Shown here one piece after another: positions 8,514-17,911 of a stretch of 64,000 nucleotides of DNA; position 1 is the stretch's first letter, and the number at the start of each line of letters is the position of its first letter. The DNA comes from Hymenobacter wooponensis (GTDB taxonomy: Bacteria; Bacteroidota; Bacteroidia; Cytophagales; Hymenobacteraceae). A program made the position numbers and the translations under genes. The notes under the pieces were generated by a model. That model was given only the letters and a program-made list of their open reading frames with translations, was not told the DNA's origin and ran no database searches. The DNA lies in the NCBI RefSeq assembly GCF_004745865.1, contig NZ_SRKZ01000001.1:1364001-1428000 (forward strand). Direction: 5' to 3'.

Positions 8514-9178
8514 AACAATTATGCGGCGCATCTCCACGAAAATGTGGACCAGGATAAAGATGCTACAGCAGCCTGTTGCAAAGAGCCTAGCAGGTGATAA
8601 CCCCGAATGTGATGGTGGCTATCAACCCAGCTAGCAGCCCTGCCATTACCTATAGCTTACATCCTCATTTATTCCATTCTCGATAATGGGTTTGGTGCTA
8701 CTAGGGCAACGGAAGAAGACCCCCTATGGCGCTGAGGATCTGCCAATTATTTACCAAATAAGACAGTCTGCTACTTCCAAGCAGGAGTTGTGTTCCCTGC
8801 TCTCAAAGCTAGATGTCAATTCTCAGCTATTATACACTTTATGCAGGAGTAGAGATATACTAGCCGCAGCAGCACTAGCGTTGTGCTGACAGATGGGCCG
8901 AGCCGAGCAGTATTGGCTAGGCCACCTTTTGTTATTGGTAATTTCTGCATGCTCAAACGCAGCTAGTTTTCTCCTTTTGTGCGCAGTAGGCTGGTCAGTT
9001 TTCTTGACTGCTGCTGCCACCTTCCTGCCCTTCCCGACGCCGCGGCTACACGTCGTTGCCTGCTGCCGTCCGCGTTTTCGCGTGCCCCTTATTTCCTCTG
9101 CGTTTAGCTAATTGGCTCCTGCTCCTGATTCTTGGTAGCAGGTGGCCTAGCTGTAGTATCTGCGTTCTTCAACCTCCC
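8514..9178. other. 665 bp without a supported gene
   Basis: Short open frames occur on both strands (8686-8889, 8893-9111, 8823-9020) but none has domain-like composition, conserved motifs or a plausible start signal. No strong terminator hairpin was found after the dNMP kinase gene. One GGCTAGGCCACC motif lies near 8920 and one GGTGGCCTAG near 9141. Confidence 0.5.
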
Positions 9179-9697
9179 ATGAAGTTCCTGCCACTTCTCG
9201 TACTCTCTCTTTTCTCAACCCTCTCACAAGCCTCGGCCCCCGCTCCTACTGCCACCAGAGCCACTTGGACCGACGTACGCACTACGCCCACGTTGCTGCA
9301 ACAGCTGAATAGCTACCGGCGGCAAGCTGGGCTGCCCCCTCTAGTGCTGAGCGAAACCGCGTGCCGGGCTGCCCGGCTGCAGGCCGCCTACAACCTCACG
9401 CATCATACGCACGGCCATTACCACCCGCAGTACGCTACCCCACGGGAGCGGCTACTAGCTGTTGGGCACCGCTTCGAAAAGGCATCCGGCTATGTGAGCT
9501 ACGGCTTCGAAAATTGCGTCCGGTTTCGGGGGATGCGCGCCAAAGATCTGCGCAGCATCGAAGATCAAATCCTGCGGGCGTACCAGCATTCGCCCAAGCA
9601 CAATGCTGCCCTGCTCGACCCCAACCCCACGAAAGTGGGCATTGCGACGCTTTACGACGGCGACGAGCTGCAAAACTCTATTGTCTTCTGCATCTAG
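9179..9697 (+). CDS. Secreted CAP-superfamily (SCP/YkwD-like) protein
   Basis: 172 residues from ATG 9179. An upstream TTG at 9056 is possible, but only the 9179 start gives a proper signal peptide (MKFLPLLVLSLFSTLSQASA). The body is a CAP domain: LLQQLNSYRRQAGLPPLVLS at the beginning, HHTHGHYHPQYATPRERLLA in the middle, then a helix ending HSPKHNAALLDP and GIATLYDGDE. Bacterial CAP proteins are extracellular or periplasmic and mostly of unknown activity. Convergent with the MscS gene, 28 bp apart. Confidence 0.82.
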   Translation: MKFLPLLVLSLFSTLSQASAPAPTATRATWTDVRTTPTLLQQLNSYRRQAGLPPLVLSETACRAARLQAAYNLTHHTHGHYHPQYATPRERLLAVGHRFEKASGYVSYGFENCVRFRGMRAKDLRSIEDQILRAYQHSPKHNAALLDPNPTKVGIATLYDGDELQNSIVFCI

Positions 9698-9725
9698 CTT
9701 GCTGAGTAGCTGACCGTTGCCGGCC

Positions 9726-12134
9726 TTAACTGAGCTTAAGCCCCTCTTGCACGAAGTGGCGATGAATACCGGCCAGAATCTCACTTTTCAGGACCTGCTC
9801 TTGCCGGATATTGTTGATCCAAAACAGCACCTTCAACTCATACACCTGCCCGTTTACGTTGCTAAGCAGAATTTCAGGAGCCACCTTGTGGAGGGTGTTG
9901 GGGTTGGCCTGAATTTCTTCCGTAATAATCTTGCGGGCACGGTCTAGGTCGGAGTCGGGGGCTAGCTTGAGGCCTAGCTCCACGCGAATGTGGTTGTTGG
10001 TTAAGGTCCAGTTGATGACGTGGCCGGAAAGCAGGTCGCCATTGGGCACAATAATCTCGGATCCCGATTGCGAAATCAGCTTGCTAGCCCGAATGCCGAT
10101 GTCCTTCACCCGGCCTGTTTTGCCCGTCACCTCAATGAAATCGCCGACCTGAAAAGGACGTTCGAAAATCAGGATTATACCCGATACCAGGTTGTTAATG
10201 ATGTTTTGCAGGCCTAGGCCTACGCCCACGCCCAAGGCCCCTACCACAATGGTAATCTTATCGAGGGGCAAGCCAGAAGCCATAACAGCCAGTATAAAAC
10301 CAACGGCCAGGAGCACCAAGCGAATGGCAACAAGCCACGAGCCTTTCCGATCGGGGTCGGTATTAAACTCATCATCGGTTTCGCCGAAGAAGTGGCCTAC
10401 GTAGCGCTGCAGTAGCACCGAGGCGTATATTATGGCGAAGAAAAGGACGATGTTGGCGATGCTAAACGTCATGCTGCCCAAATGGTGAGGAGTGGTTAAT
10501 ACCAGCTCCAGAAAATGGTATAGCGGACGGAAGATGTTGAGGTTGGCGGTGAACGTCATCAGCCAAAGCCCCACTACGGCTACCGATAGCACGGTGCGCA
10601 AGCCCTGTTCAATTTTCTTGAAGTTAAAGCGGGTGGCCAACCCTCCGGCTAGGCGGCTGCGCTGCATCTGCAGGTGAAAGCCCTCCGTAAGCAGCCGCAC
10701 GCAAGCCGACAGAGAAATAATTTGGGTAAGACCCAAAATACCACTGCTACTCAGCACCTTGGCTAAGCTCAGTCGGCCGGTTAGGTTGCACAGCGCTGCC
10801 AGCAAATTGAGCACTACAAATAGCCAAATCACGGGCGGCACAAATACTGCCAGCTTAGGCCCTCGGCGCAGCTCCCGCTGCAGGCCCAGCCCCACGGCTA
10901 TGGCTGCTGAGTTCAGCAATAGCATAGCCCAGCGCATACCGGGCCCAGGCTCGTTAGCCGCGTAGGTAAACGTCAGCCCCAAGAACAGGCCTACAATAGC
11001 CAGCCAGTACCAAAACTGACGCCGGGGCCAACTGCGCCATAACAAGAAGCTCATGGCCACTACCAACAGCAGCTCCAACAAATCGGTGTAGGCCGCGGGC
11101 GGGTTGAGGTCAAAGAACGGAGCTATGCTGAATACTACCACCAGCGTGCCCACAACAGGCACTGGCCGCAGGTAGCGGAAGGGTTGCTGGTCGGGTTCGG
11201 GGCTTAGCGGGTGTGCGTTTACCTGCCGGAAGTTCCGTAGCACCCAGAGGAAGAACACCACCCCAATAATGCCCATCCAAGCCCCAAAATGCCAGTTTTG
11301 CACGAAGTAATAGCGCAGCAAGCGGCGCTGGCTGGAGTATGACTCACGCACTAGTTGCCCAGCAGCAGCTTGCTGGGTAGCGTCGGCAGCGGTGGCACGC
11401 CAGAGGGGCGGGTTGCCCGGCTCCAGGGTACGGCGCGTAAAGCGGCGCGACTGTTCCCGGACTTCATCTTGCAACTCGAGGGCCTGAATGTAGCAGTCAG
11501 ATACCCGGGTTTGCAGTTGCGTTACCAAGCGTTGGGTCTGAGTCAGGAGCCGACTGGCCCGCTGCTGCTTGCGCTGTAGCCGCTCGGTGGAGCGGCCGAG
11601 GGCAGTAGTTGTGTCTGGCTGATCGGGAATGGCGTGTTGCGCCAGAGAATCTAGCTGCACTTGCATGCGCGTGAGGCGCTTGCTCTGGGCTGCTAGGTCG
11701 GTGCGCCAGCCACCCAATTGCTCCTGCATATCGGCCAGCAGCACGTCAAACATGCGCACCTGCTTCAGATTGATGACGCTGCTATACTGGGTTAGGTTCT
11801 GGTGAATGGTCTTCAGATTACCCTCCACCACGGGTAAGTCCGTGGTTATTTCCTCCGTGTCGGCGCCACGCCGTACGGCGCCACTAATACGCCCCAGCAC
11901 TACGTAGGCCTGTTCAACCCGCTGGGCAGTGTCTTCTTCCCGCTCAGGAACTGCTACTGGTGCTACCACTACTTGGCTGGTGCTATCCTGCCCACGGGCG
12001 CCCCCAGCAAAAAGGCCAATGAGTATCAGGCACACCAAGCCTCCCTTTTTAGTTACCCGCTTGCTCACGAAGCTGAGTAATGAGCTATGATAGAAAAGAC
12101 AAGAGGCGGTTTCAGAAGAAATCAAAAAGGGCAT
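9726..12134 (-). CDS. Large MscS-family mechanosensitive channel
   Basis: An 802-residue inner-membrane channel. Residues ~45-280 form a periplasmic helical, Gln-rich region; ~285-600 hold several membrane segments (WMGIIGVVFFLWVL first); the C-terminal ~200 residues are the MscS core with the pore helix GALGVGVGLGLQNIINNLVS, then IFERPFQVGDFIEVTGKTGR and SEIIVPNGDLLSGHVINWT. Architecture resembles MscK/YbdG-type channels protecting against osmotic downshift. Start: ATG 12134 gives an unusual leader; GTG at 12068 would begin directly at a signal peptide (VSKRVTKKGG followed by a hydrophobic run and GGARGQ) and may be the true start. Monocistronic. Confidence 0.9.
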   Translation of the reverse strand: MPFLISSETASCLFYHSSLLSFVSKRVTKKGGLVCLILIGLFAGGARGQDSTSQVVVAPVAVPEREEDTAQRVEQAYVVLGRISGAVRRGADTEEITTDLPVVEGNLKTIHQNLTQYSSVINLKQVRMFDVLLADMQEQLGGWRTDLAAQSKRLTRMQVQLDSLAQHAIPDQPDTTTALGRSTERLQRKQQRASRLLTQTQRLVTQLQTRVSDCYIQALELQDEVREQSRRFTRRTLEPGNPPLWRATAADATQQAAAGQLVRESYSSQRRLLRYYFVQNWHFGAWMGIIGVVFFLWVLRNFRQVNAHPLSPEPDQQPFRYLRPVPVVGTLVVVFSIAPFFDLNPPAAYTDLLELLLVVAMSFLLWRSWPRRQFWYWLAIVGLFLGLTFTYAANEPGPGMRWAMLLLNSAAIAVGLGLQRELRRGPKLAVFVPPVIWLFVVLNLLAALCNLTGRLSLAKVLSSSGILGLTQIISLSACVRLLTEGFHLQMQRSRLAGGLATRFNFKKIEQGLRTVLSVAVVGLWLMTFTANLNIFRPLYHFLELVLTTPHHLGSMTFSIANIVLFFAIIYASVLLQRYVGHFFGETDDEFNTDPDRKGSWLVAIRLVLLAVGFILAVMASGLPLDKITIVVGALGVGVGLGLQNIINNLVSGIILIFERPFQVGDFIEVTGKTGRVKDIGIRASKLISQSGSEIIVPNGDLLSGHVINWTLTNNHIRVELGLKLAPDSDLDRARKIITEEIQANPNTLHKVAPEILLSNVNGQVYELKVLFWINNIRQEQVLKSEILAGIHRHFVQEGLKLS

Positions 12135-12261
12135 AGAGCAAGCAGTAACTGGGTTCCGGGGCTAGTGGCCTACAACCAAAGCACACTACACAACCACGGG
12201 TCCATTTAGCCCGGCAATATCGGCACTGCTCATTTCAGGATCAATTTGATGCCTCCGCCGA

Positions 12262-12288
12262 ACAGCCTAGCGCTTTACGATAGGCTGT
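12262..12288. other. Short inverted repeat downstream of the GH43 gene
   Basis: Perfect 8-bp arms ACAGCCTA (12262-12269) and TAGGCTGT (12281-12288) with an 11-base spacer. No T-tract on either strand. It lies in the 236 bp between GH43 and the MscS gene; a weak terminator or regulatory hairpin is possible. Confidence 0.3.
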
Positions 12289-12370
12289 AGCGAACTACAC
12301 CAACTGTTATCAATAGGCGGTCATGGCCTACACTGCCTCAGCCGCTTCCAGCAAGCCTCAGAACTCATCT

Positions 12371-13369
12371 TTAGACGGCCGGCCCTGGCTGTGGTTTAAA
12401 CGAAGGGGTACCTCCCGTGACAAGCCTAGGCCACCCGTCCACGTATTCTAGCTGGTCCAGCAGCATCACGCGGCGCGAGTATCCTTGTTCAGCATCAATA
12501 GCATCGAACTTGGGCTGCTGCGGGTCGATGGCGTGGTAGGCCAGCCAGTCCTGACCAGCCGCATCCCTGATTACGCAATTGTGGCCGGGAGCCAGCCAGT
12601 GGTCGTTGCTTTCGAGCAGCATCCGATACGGGTCGTCGGTGGCTTCTGCTAAGGTTTCGAAGGGCCCCGTAGCGGAGCGCGACCGAGCCACCAGCACGCC
12701 GTAGTGAGCATCGTCGCCGCAGCAATTGTTACCGGAGTAAAACAGGTAGTACCAATCATCGCGCAGCACTACCCAGCTTCCTTCCACCAGTTGATCGTAA
12801 CGCTTGGGGTCACCGGCGCCGGCCGGGTGAATCAGCTTACGCGTTTTGCTGCCCGGCCGAAACGATACTCGATCATCGGCCAACTCCCGCACCATTAGCG
12901 GGCCAAAGCCAGATCCCCAATACAAGAGTTTTTTCCCGGTGGCGGGGTCATCGAAGGCCATGGGGTCGATGTTTACGAACCCTGGACCGCACTGCAGCGG
13001 CTCCCCGATATCTGTAAACGGGCCTGCCGGAGAATCTGCCACGGCCACGGCTAGGCACAAGCCACGCTTGGTGTTGTGCTTGGCTGAGTAATAGAGATAA
13101 TATCGGCCGCCATGCTCACTCACGTGGGGGGCCCAAATCTTTTGGGTCTTACTGGCCCAGATTGGCTTTTCCGGTAGGCCTTCGCCCAGGTAGTCCCAGT
13201 GCAATAAATCCGTGGAGCGGGCTATCTGCAGATTGATGATGATGCCTTCCCGCTTGGTTTGGGTGCCATAGGCATAATAAAAGCCATCCTCTGCTCGAAT
13301 AATGGTGGGGTCCGGAAAGTCGTCGTTCCAGATAGGGTTGGTATAGGTGGTGCTGGTTGAAGTAGCCAT
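12371..13369 (-). CDS. Glycoside hydrolase family 43-like enzyme
   Basis: 332 residues forming a five-bladed beta-propeller. GH43 catalytic residues are visible: base Asp20 (DDFPDP), pKa-modulating Asp135 (NIDPMAFDD) and acid Glu196 (VEGSWV). There is no signal peptide, which suggests a cytoplasmic arabinofuranosidase/xylosidase-type activity on imported oligosaccharides. The exact substrate cannot be called. No SusC/SusD or other carbohydrate genes are nearby, so it is not in a polysaccharide utilisation locus within this window. Divergent from pruA. Confidence 0.9.
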   Translation of the reverse strand: MATSTSTTYTNPIWNDDFPDPTIIRAEDGFYYAYGTQTKREGIIINLQIARSTDLLHWDYLGEGLPEKPIWASKTQKIWAPHVSEHGGRYYLYYSAKHNTKRGLCLAVAVADSPAGPFTDIGEPLQCGPGFVNIDPMAFDDPATGKKLLYWGSGFGPLMVRELADDRVSFRPGSKTRKLIHPAGAGDPKRYDQLVEGSWVVLRDDWYYLFYSGNNCCGDDAHYGVLVARSRSATGPFETLAEATDDPYRMLLESNDHWLAPGHNCVIRDAAGQDWLAYHAIDPQQPKFDAIDAEQGYSRRVMLLDQLEYVDGWPRLVTGGTPSFKPQPGPAV

Positions 13370-13461
13370 AGGATTTAGGAAGGCATGCTAACGGATGAGT
13401 CAGTATTTACGGGCATCTCTCCTACATGATGCTTTACGTCCTATCATTTGCTGTAGCTGGC

Positions 13462-13470
13462 TACCTTTGC
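13462..13470 (+). promoter_or_regulatory. Bacteroidota -7 element TACCTTTGC for pruA
   Basis: Exact TANNTTTG-type core 50 bases before the pruA ATG, giving a leader of about 45 bases. A clear -33 TTTG at the canonical spacing is not seen. Confidence 0.65.
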
Positions 13471-13520
13471 CCCACCACCCCTTTCACCGTTTTACCAGCA
13501 ACTTTTAACTCCGCCTTCCT

Positions 13521-15191
13521 ATGGCCACCGGATTTTTTAACGTCCCCACCCCCATCAATGAGCCGGTAAAAGGCTACGCTCCTGGCTCTCCCGAGCGCAT
13601 TGAGCTGATCAAGACGCTGAAGGAGCTGAAGCAACTTGAGCGCGACATCCCGATGTATATCGGTGGTCAGCAGGTACGCACCGGCAACACCCAGCGTATT
13701 TCTCCACCCCACGACCACCAGCACACGCTAGGCCACTTCCACGAGGGTGACGCTTCGCACGTGCATCAGGCCATTGAGGCCGCTCTGGCCGCCCGCACCC
13801 AGTGGGCTGAACTGCCCTGGGAGCACCGTGCTTCCATCTTCCTGAAGGCAGCCGATCTGCTGGCTGGCCCCTACCGCGCCCGCATGAACGCGGCCACTAT
13901 GCTGGGGCAGAGCAAGAATGCTTTCCAAGCCGAAATCGACGCCGCTTGTGAGCTCATCGACTTTTTCCGCTTCAATGCCTACTTCATGCAAGAAATCTAC
14001 CGGCAGCAGCCCGAGTCGATGCCCGGCATGTGGAACCGCTTGGAGCAGCGCCCTTTGGAGGGCTTCGTGTTTGCCCTCACGCCCTTCAACTTCACCTCTA
14101 TTGCCGGCAACCTGCCTACTTCGGTAGCCATGATGGGCAACACGGTGGTGTGGAAGCCCGCCTATACCCAGATCTACTCGGCCCAGGTGTTGATGGAGCT
14201 ATTCCAGGAAGCTGGCGTGCCCGACGGTGTTATCAACCTCATTTATGTAGATGGCCCCGTAGCCGGCGACATCATCTTCTCGCACCCCGACTTCGCGGGT
14301 ATTCACTTCACTGGCTCCACCGGCGTGTTCCAGAACATCTGGAAGACCATTGGCCAGAATATTCACCAGTATCGCAGCTACCCGCGCATCGTGGGCGAAA
14401 CTGGCGGTAAGGACTTTATCTTGGCCCACCACTCGGCGCATCCCCGCCAGGTGGCTACGGCCATCACCCGCGGCGCCTTTGAGTTCCAAGGCCAAAAGTG
14501 CTCGGCGGCTAGCCGCGCCTACATCCCGAGCAACATCTGGGACGAAGTGAAAGGCTATCTGCAAGCCGACTTGAAGTCCATCAAGATGGGCGACGTGGAA
14601 GACTTCTCGAACTTCGTTAACGCCGTTATCAGCGAGGTTTCCTTCGATAAGCTAGCTCGGTACATTGATGCCGCCAAAGCGGACGAAGGTGTGGAAATCA
14701 TTGCGGGCGGTGGCCACGATAAATCGAAAGGCTACTTCATTGAGCCCACGATCATCGTGACCAAAGACCCCAAGTACGTGACGATGTGCGACGAGCTGTT
14801 CGGTCCCGTTATCACGCTGTACGTCTATGATTCGCAGGAATTCGAGAAGATTCTGGACGTGGTAGATGGCACTTCGCCCTATGCCCTCACCGGCGCCATC
14901 TTCTCCCAAGACCGGTATGCTATTGACCTGGCCTCGAAGAAGCTGGTGCACGCGGCCGGCAACTTCTACATCAACGATAAGCCCACCGGCGCCGTGGTAG
15001 GCCAACAGCCCTTCGGTGGCGCCCGCGCCTCTGGCACCAACGACAAGGCCGGCTCCATGCTGAACCTGCTCCGTTGGGTGTCGCCGCGCGCTATCAAAGA
15101 AACCTTCGTGCCACCAGTTGATTACCGCTACCCCTTTATGGGCGTAGAAACCGGCGAAAACCTGAACGCCACCGGCCAAGGCGGTTTCTAG
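13521..15191 (+). CDS. pruA: L-glutamate gamma-semialdehyde dehydrogenase (1-pyrroline-5-carboxylate dehydrogenase)
   Basis: A 556-residue NAD-dependent aldehyde dehydrogenase that oxidises glutamate semialdehyde to glutamate, the second step of proline catabolism. The stand-alone P5CDH N-terminus is present (TGFFNVPTPINEPVKGYAPG). The catalytic Cys is Cys327 in FQGQKCSAASRAY; ALTPFNFTSIAGNLPTSVA and the FTGSTGVF loop bind NAD; the C-terminus has KPTGAVVGQQPFGGARASGT. Length matches the family. No proline dehydrogenase gene lies adjacent. It starts at ATG 13521 below a -7 element and ends at TAG within CTAGGCCACT, followed by a very strong terminator. Confidence 0.96.
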   Translation: MATGFFNVPTPINEPVKGYAPGSPERIELIKTLKELKQLERDIPMYIGGQQVRTGNTQRISPPHDHQHTLGHFHEGDASHVHQAIEAALAARTQWAELPWEHRASIFLKAADLLAGPYRARMNAATMLGQSKNAFQAEIDAACELIDFFRFNAYFMQEIYRQQPESMPGMWNRLEQRPLEGFVFALTPFNFTSIAGNLPTSVAMMGNTVVWKPAYTQIYSAQVLMELFQEAGVPDGVINLIYVDGPVAGDIIFSHPDFAGIHFTGSTGVFQNIWKTIGQNIHQYRSYPRIVGETGGKDFILAHHSAHPRQVATAITRGAFEFQGQKCSAASRAYIPSNIWDEVKGYLQADLKSIKMGDVEDFSNFVNAVISEVSFDKLARYIDAAKADEGVEIIAGGGHDKSKGYFIEPTIIVTKDPKYVTMCDELFGPVITLYVYDSQEFEKILDVVDGTSPYALTGAIFSQDRYAIDLASKKLVHAAGNFYINDKPTGAVVGQQPFGGARASGTNDKAGSMLNLLRWVSPRAIKETFVPPVDYRYPFMGVETGENLNATGQGGF

Positions 15192-15205
15192 GCCACTCTC
15201 TAGTT

Positions 15206-15249
15206 AAAGCAAAATGCCACTCCAGGAAACTGGAGTGGTATTTTGCTTT
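15206..15249. terminator. Strong bidirectional terminator after pruA
   Basis: A 20-bp stem (15206-15225 with 15230-15249), GC-rich at the GAAA tetraloop and A/T-rich at the base. It gives T-tracts in both directions, so it can stop pruA and the convergent gene at 15333-15773. Confidence 0.92.
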
Positions 15250-15332
15250 TAACGTCACTTGATATCCTCCTTCGTTGTATAAAGCTGAGGCGGTTGCTAC
15301 CTAGGCCCATACGGTTAATACTCATCCTCTAT

Positions 15333-15773
15333 TTAGCGGGCACGCCATTCAGCCAGCAATTGAGGTAGGCGGTTCGTGCCCTCGGCAAAATACTCTAGCG
15401 CCGCCTCCGGGGTAGGGAAATAGTGGGACTCAAAGTGAATAGCAGGCTGTACTAAATCATGCAGCGCATCTACCACCAATTGATTATGTACCTGGCTGCC
15501 GTCGATAGTTAACACTAGGTGCCGAAGCGGGAGCTGTACAATACCAGGCATCCAGTGCGTACCTAACCACAGCTCATCGTCAATGGAAATATTAGGAACG
15601 GTGTTCATATCGAGCAGCAGCACCTGCACCCGTAAAGTTTGAGCTAGCAGTAGTAGCTGGGTTGCACTATGCTGTAGGGTATGGGTATCGCCGGCCGAAA
15701 TCCACTCCAGGCGTAGCAGGCCTAGAAGCTCGTCGTATTGCAGGCAAAAATCGGGGATACTCTTAATTAGCAC
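15333..15773 (-). CDS. Uncharacterised protein, possibly STAS/SpoIIAA-like
   Basis: 146 residues from a GTG start, no signal peptide or membrane segment. Alternating hydrophobic strands (LLGLLRLEWIS, VQVLLLDMNTVPN, LRHLVLTID) and helices, ending YFPTPEAALEYFAEG, resemble the fold of STAS/SpoIIAA-like proteins common in Hymenobacter-type genomes. No catalytic motif is visible. Function not assigned. Monocistronic, with the pruA terminator on its 3' side. Confidence 0.6.
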   Translation of the reverse strand: MLIKSIPDFCLQYDELLGLLRLEWISAGDTHTLQHSATQLLLLAQTLRVQVLLLDMNTVPNISIDDELWLGTHWMPGIVQLPLRHLVLTIDGSQVHNQLVVDALHDLVQPAIHFESHYFPTPEAALEYFAEGTNRLPQLLAEWRAR

Positions 15774-16222
15774 GGAAATACTAGATGTTGGTGCTGATCA
15801 GCTCAAGAGCAGACAGCTGCTACTAGGCCACCAGACGGCTGTGCACGGCAGCTTCTGGCATTGCAGCGAAAGCAGCAGATAATTTCATGAAGAAACAACC
15901 AGCACTAGCTGAACCGCACGTTGGGCTAGTTAAATCACTGTCTCACGCATGGTAAGAATCTTCAGTTTATATCTCTAGAGCCGTGCCTTGTTTATTTCCT
16001 ACCGAAACAAGGCTTGCTTTACACCATCCTCCTTCTAGCCTCGCCCTTCTAAAGAGGAGAATACACTATCACCTGAGTAGTTCGGACATCAGGTGATTGC
16101 AAGCTTAAAGCCGACTACTGTGACCTTTCTCCTACTGCCGTGTTTCACCTTTGTTCCCCGCGCTTTTCGCGTTACCTTTGCCTTCCATGCCGTTGCTGAA
16201 CGGCCCTTACCTGTCGACGCCT
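15774..16222. other. Gene-free region upstream of nuoA with two hairpins
   Basis: About 450 bp holding the divergent promoters of the 15333-15773 gene and of nuoA. Two perfect inverted repeats lie inside: GCCTTGTTT (15985-15993) with AAACAAGGC (16005-16013), and ATCACCTGA (16068-16076) with TCAGGTGAT (16089-16097). The second lies ~75 bp upstream of the nuoA -33 element and could be an operator for complex I control (inference). Confidence 0.5.
16150..16181 (+). promoter_or_regulatory. nuoA promoter: -33 TTTG and -7 TACCTTTGC
   Basis: TTTG at 16150-16153 is separated by exactly 19 bases from TACCTTTGC at 16173-16181, the canonical Bacteroidota spacing. This is the most complete promoter in the window. 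It rules out translation from the TTG at 16151, which is part of the -33 element. Confidence 0.85.
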
Positions 16223-16612
16223 ATGCTTCTCGCAGTTCCAACTAATTACCAGCCTTCTGATTTTCTGCCGATTATCGTGCAGTTTGTACTGGCTATTGCC
16301 TTCGTAGCTTTCGCCATGGTGGTATCACACCTTGTAGGCCCGCGCCGCAAGAGTGTGGTGAAGGATGAAGCCTTTGAGTGTGGTATCGAATCGGTGGGCA
16401 ATGCCCGCACCCCGATTTCGGTGAAGTACTTCCTCACGGCCATCCTGTTCGTGCTCTTCGATGTGGAAGTAATCTTCATGTATCCTTGGGCGGTGAACTT
16501 CCGCGCCCTAGGCCAGACCGGCTTCATTGAGATGATTGTGTTCCTGGCCCTGCTAATGGCCGGCTTCACCTATGTCATCAAAAAAGGGGTACTACGCTGG
16601 AACGAAGCCTAA
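16223..16612 (+). CDS. nuoA: NADH-quinone oxidoreductase subunit A
   Basis: A membrane subunit of complex I with three transmembrane helices. The conserved loop KDEAFECGIESVGNARTPIS and the following FVLFDVEVIFMYPWAV are diagnostic. Start chosen at ATG 16223 (MLLAVPTNYQPSDFLPI, 129 residues) because it fits the family and leaves a ~36-base leader. ATG 16187 (141 residues) is possible but would be nearly leaderless. First gene of the nuoA-J unit. Confidence 0.94.
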   Translation: MLLAVPTNYQPSDFLPIIVQFVLAIAFVAFAMVVSHLVGPRRKSVVKDEAFECGIESVGNARTPISVKYFLTAILFVLFDVEVIFMYPWAVNFRALGQTGFIEMIVFLALLMAGFTYVIKKGVLRWNEA

Positions 16613-16685
16613 TACGGGCAAACTTTTAACTTCCGGCTGATGTTCAAAAAGTGGAGTTTTCCACTTTCGTAACTGACCTTCTCTC

Positions 16686-17240
16686 ATGGATAATAGAGTT
16701 CCTGATATCAAAATGGTGGATGCACCAGATGGCCTAGAAGGCGCTGGTTTCTTCGCTACGTCGCTGGAGAAAGTAGTGGGTATTGCCCGCGCTAACTCGC
16801 TCTGGCCCCTGCCCTTCGCTACTTCGTGCTGCGGTATTGAGTTCATGGCCACCATGGGCTCACACTACGATATCTCCCGCTTCGGCTCGGAGCGCCCTAG
16901 CTTCTCTCCTCGTCAGGCCGACCTGTTGATGGTGATGGGCACTATTGCTAAGAAGATGGCGCCCATCGTGAAGCAGGTGTACGAGCAGATGGCTGAGCCC
17001 CGTTGGGTGCTGGCTATGGGTGCCTGTGCTTCTTCGGGTGGTATTTTCGATACCTACTCCGTGCTGCAGGGCATCGACCGCATCATCCCGGTTGACGTGT
17101 ATGTGCCCGGTTGCCCGCCCCGCCCCGAGCAGGTGCTAGACGGCCTGATGCGCGTGCAGGACTTGGCTAAAAACGAATCACTCCGTCGCCGCAACTCGCC
17201 CGAATACCAGGCATTGCTGGCCTCTTATAACATCAAGTAA
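16686..17240 (+). CDS. nuoB: NADH-quinone oxidoreductase subunit B
   Basis: A 184-residue peripheral-arm subunit that binds cluster N2, the last iron-sulfur centre before quinone. Ligands Cys48 and Cys49 (ATSCCGIEF), Cys114 (MGACASSGG) and Cys143 (VPGCPPRPE) are all present. It packs against NuoD at the quinone site. Starts at ATG 16686, 73 bp after nuoA. Confidence 0.97.
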   Translation: MDNRVPDIKMVDAPDGLEGAGFFATSLEKVVGIARANSLWPLPFATSCCGIEFMATMGSHYDISRFGSERPSFSPRQADLLMVMGTIAKKMAPIVKQVYEQMAEPRWVLAMGACASSGGIFDTYSVLQGIDRIIPVDVYVPGCPPRPEQVLDGLMRVQDLAKNESLRRRNSPEYQALLASYNIK

Positions 17241-17327
17241 GGAGCCTTTCGTCAGGAGCTGGAAGGCCGAAACCTTTCTCGCACCTTCCGGCTCCTGCCT
17301 ACATTCTCCTAGCTTCTTCACACAAGA

Positions 17328-17894
17328 ATGGCTGAACAGAACGAAGAATCCCCGGCCGCTCAGGAAACCGCGGCTGCTCTCGACCCGGCAGCGCAGAAAA
17401 ACGCGCAATTGCTCGATCTGCTGCACCGCCTGTTCGGAGCTGACACCTTCACTGATGTGGAGGAGCCCTATGGCCTCCTGACCGTCACCACTACGCGGGA
17501 ACGTATCCACGATATCATCAGTGGCCTACAGCAGGACCAGGAGCTTCAGCTGAACTTCCTGACCACCATGTGCGGCATCCATTACCCCGAGAACGAGGGC
17601 AAGGAGCTGGGCATGATTTATCACCTGCACAGCCTGATCAACAACATTCGGCTGCGCATTAAGATCTTCTTCCCGATTGCCGACCCGGTAGTGCCCACGA
17701 TGACCGACCTCTACTCCACCGCCAACTGGATGGAGCGGGAGGCTTTCGACTTCTACGGTATTATCTTCTCGGGTCACCCCAACCTCATCCGCATCCTGAA
17801 TGTGGAGGATATGGACTACCACCCCATGCGCCGTGAATACGCGTTGGAGGATGGCACTCGCGAAGACAAAACCGACCTTTTCTTCGGCCGCTAG
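17328..17894 (+). CDS. nuoC: NADH-quinone oxidoreductase subunit C
   Basis: A 188-residue peripheral-arm scaffold subunit, separate from NuoD (fused in E. coli, separate here). The signature NWMEREAFDFYGIIFSGHPN and a C-terminal EDGTREDKTDLFFGR are present. The first ~25 residues are acidic and Ala/Gln-rich and probably flexible. The TAG stop begins a TAGGCCCC motif; nuoD follows after 17 bp. Confidence 0.95.
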   Translation: MAEQNEESPAAQETAAALDPAAQKNAQLLDLLHRLFGADTFTDVEEPYGLLTVTTTRERIHDIISGLQQDQELQLNFLTTMCGIHYPENEGKELGMIYHLHSLINNIRLRIKIFFPIADPVVPTMTDLYSTANWMEREAFDFYGIIFSGHPNLIRILNVEDMDYHPMRREYALEDGTREDKTDLFFGR

Positions 17895-17911
17895 GCCCCT
17901 GATTCCTTATC

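Noticed and set aside
8686..9111. Short frames at 8686-8889 and 8893-9111 as small genes
   Set aside because: No conserved composition, no promoter element; the second is hydrophobic by chance and overlaps an opposite frame of similar length.
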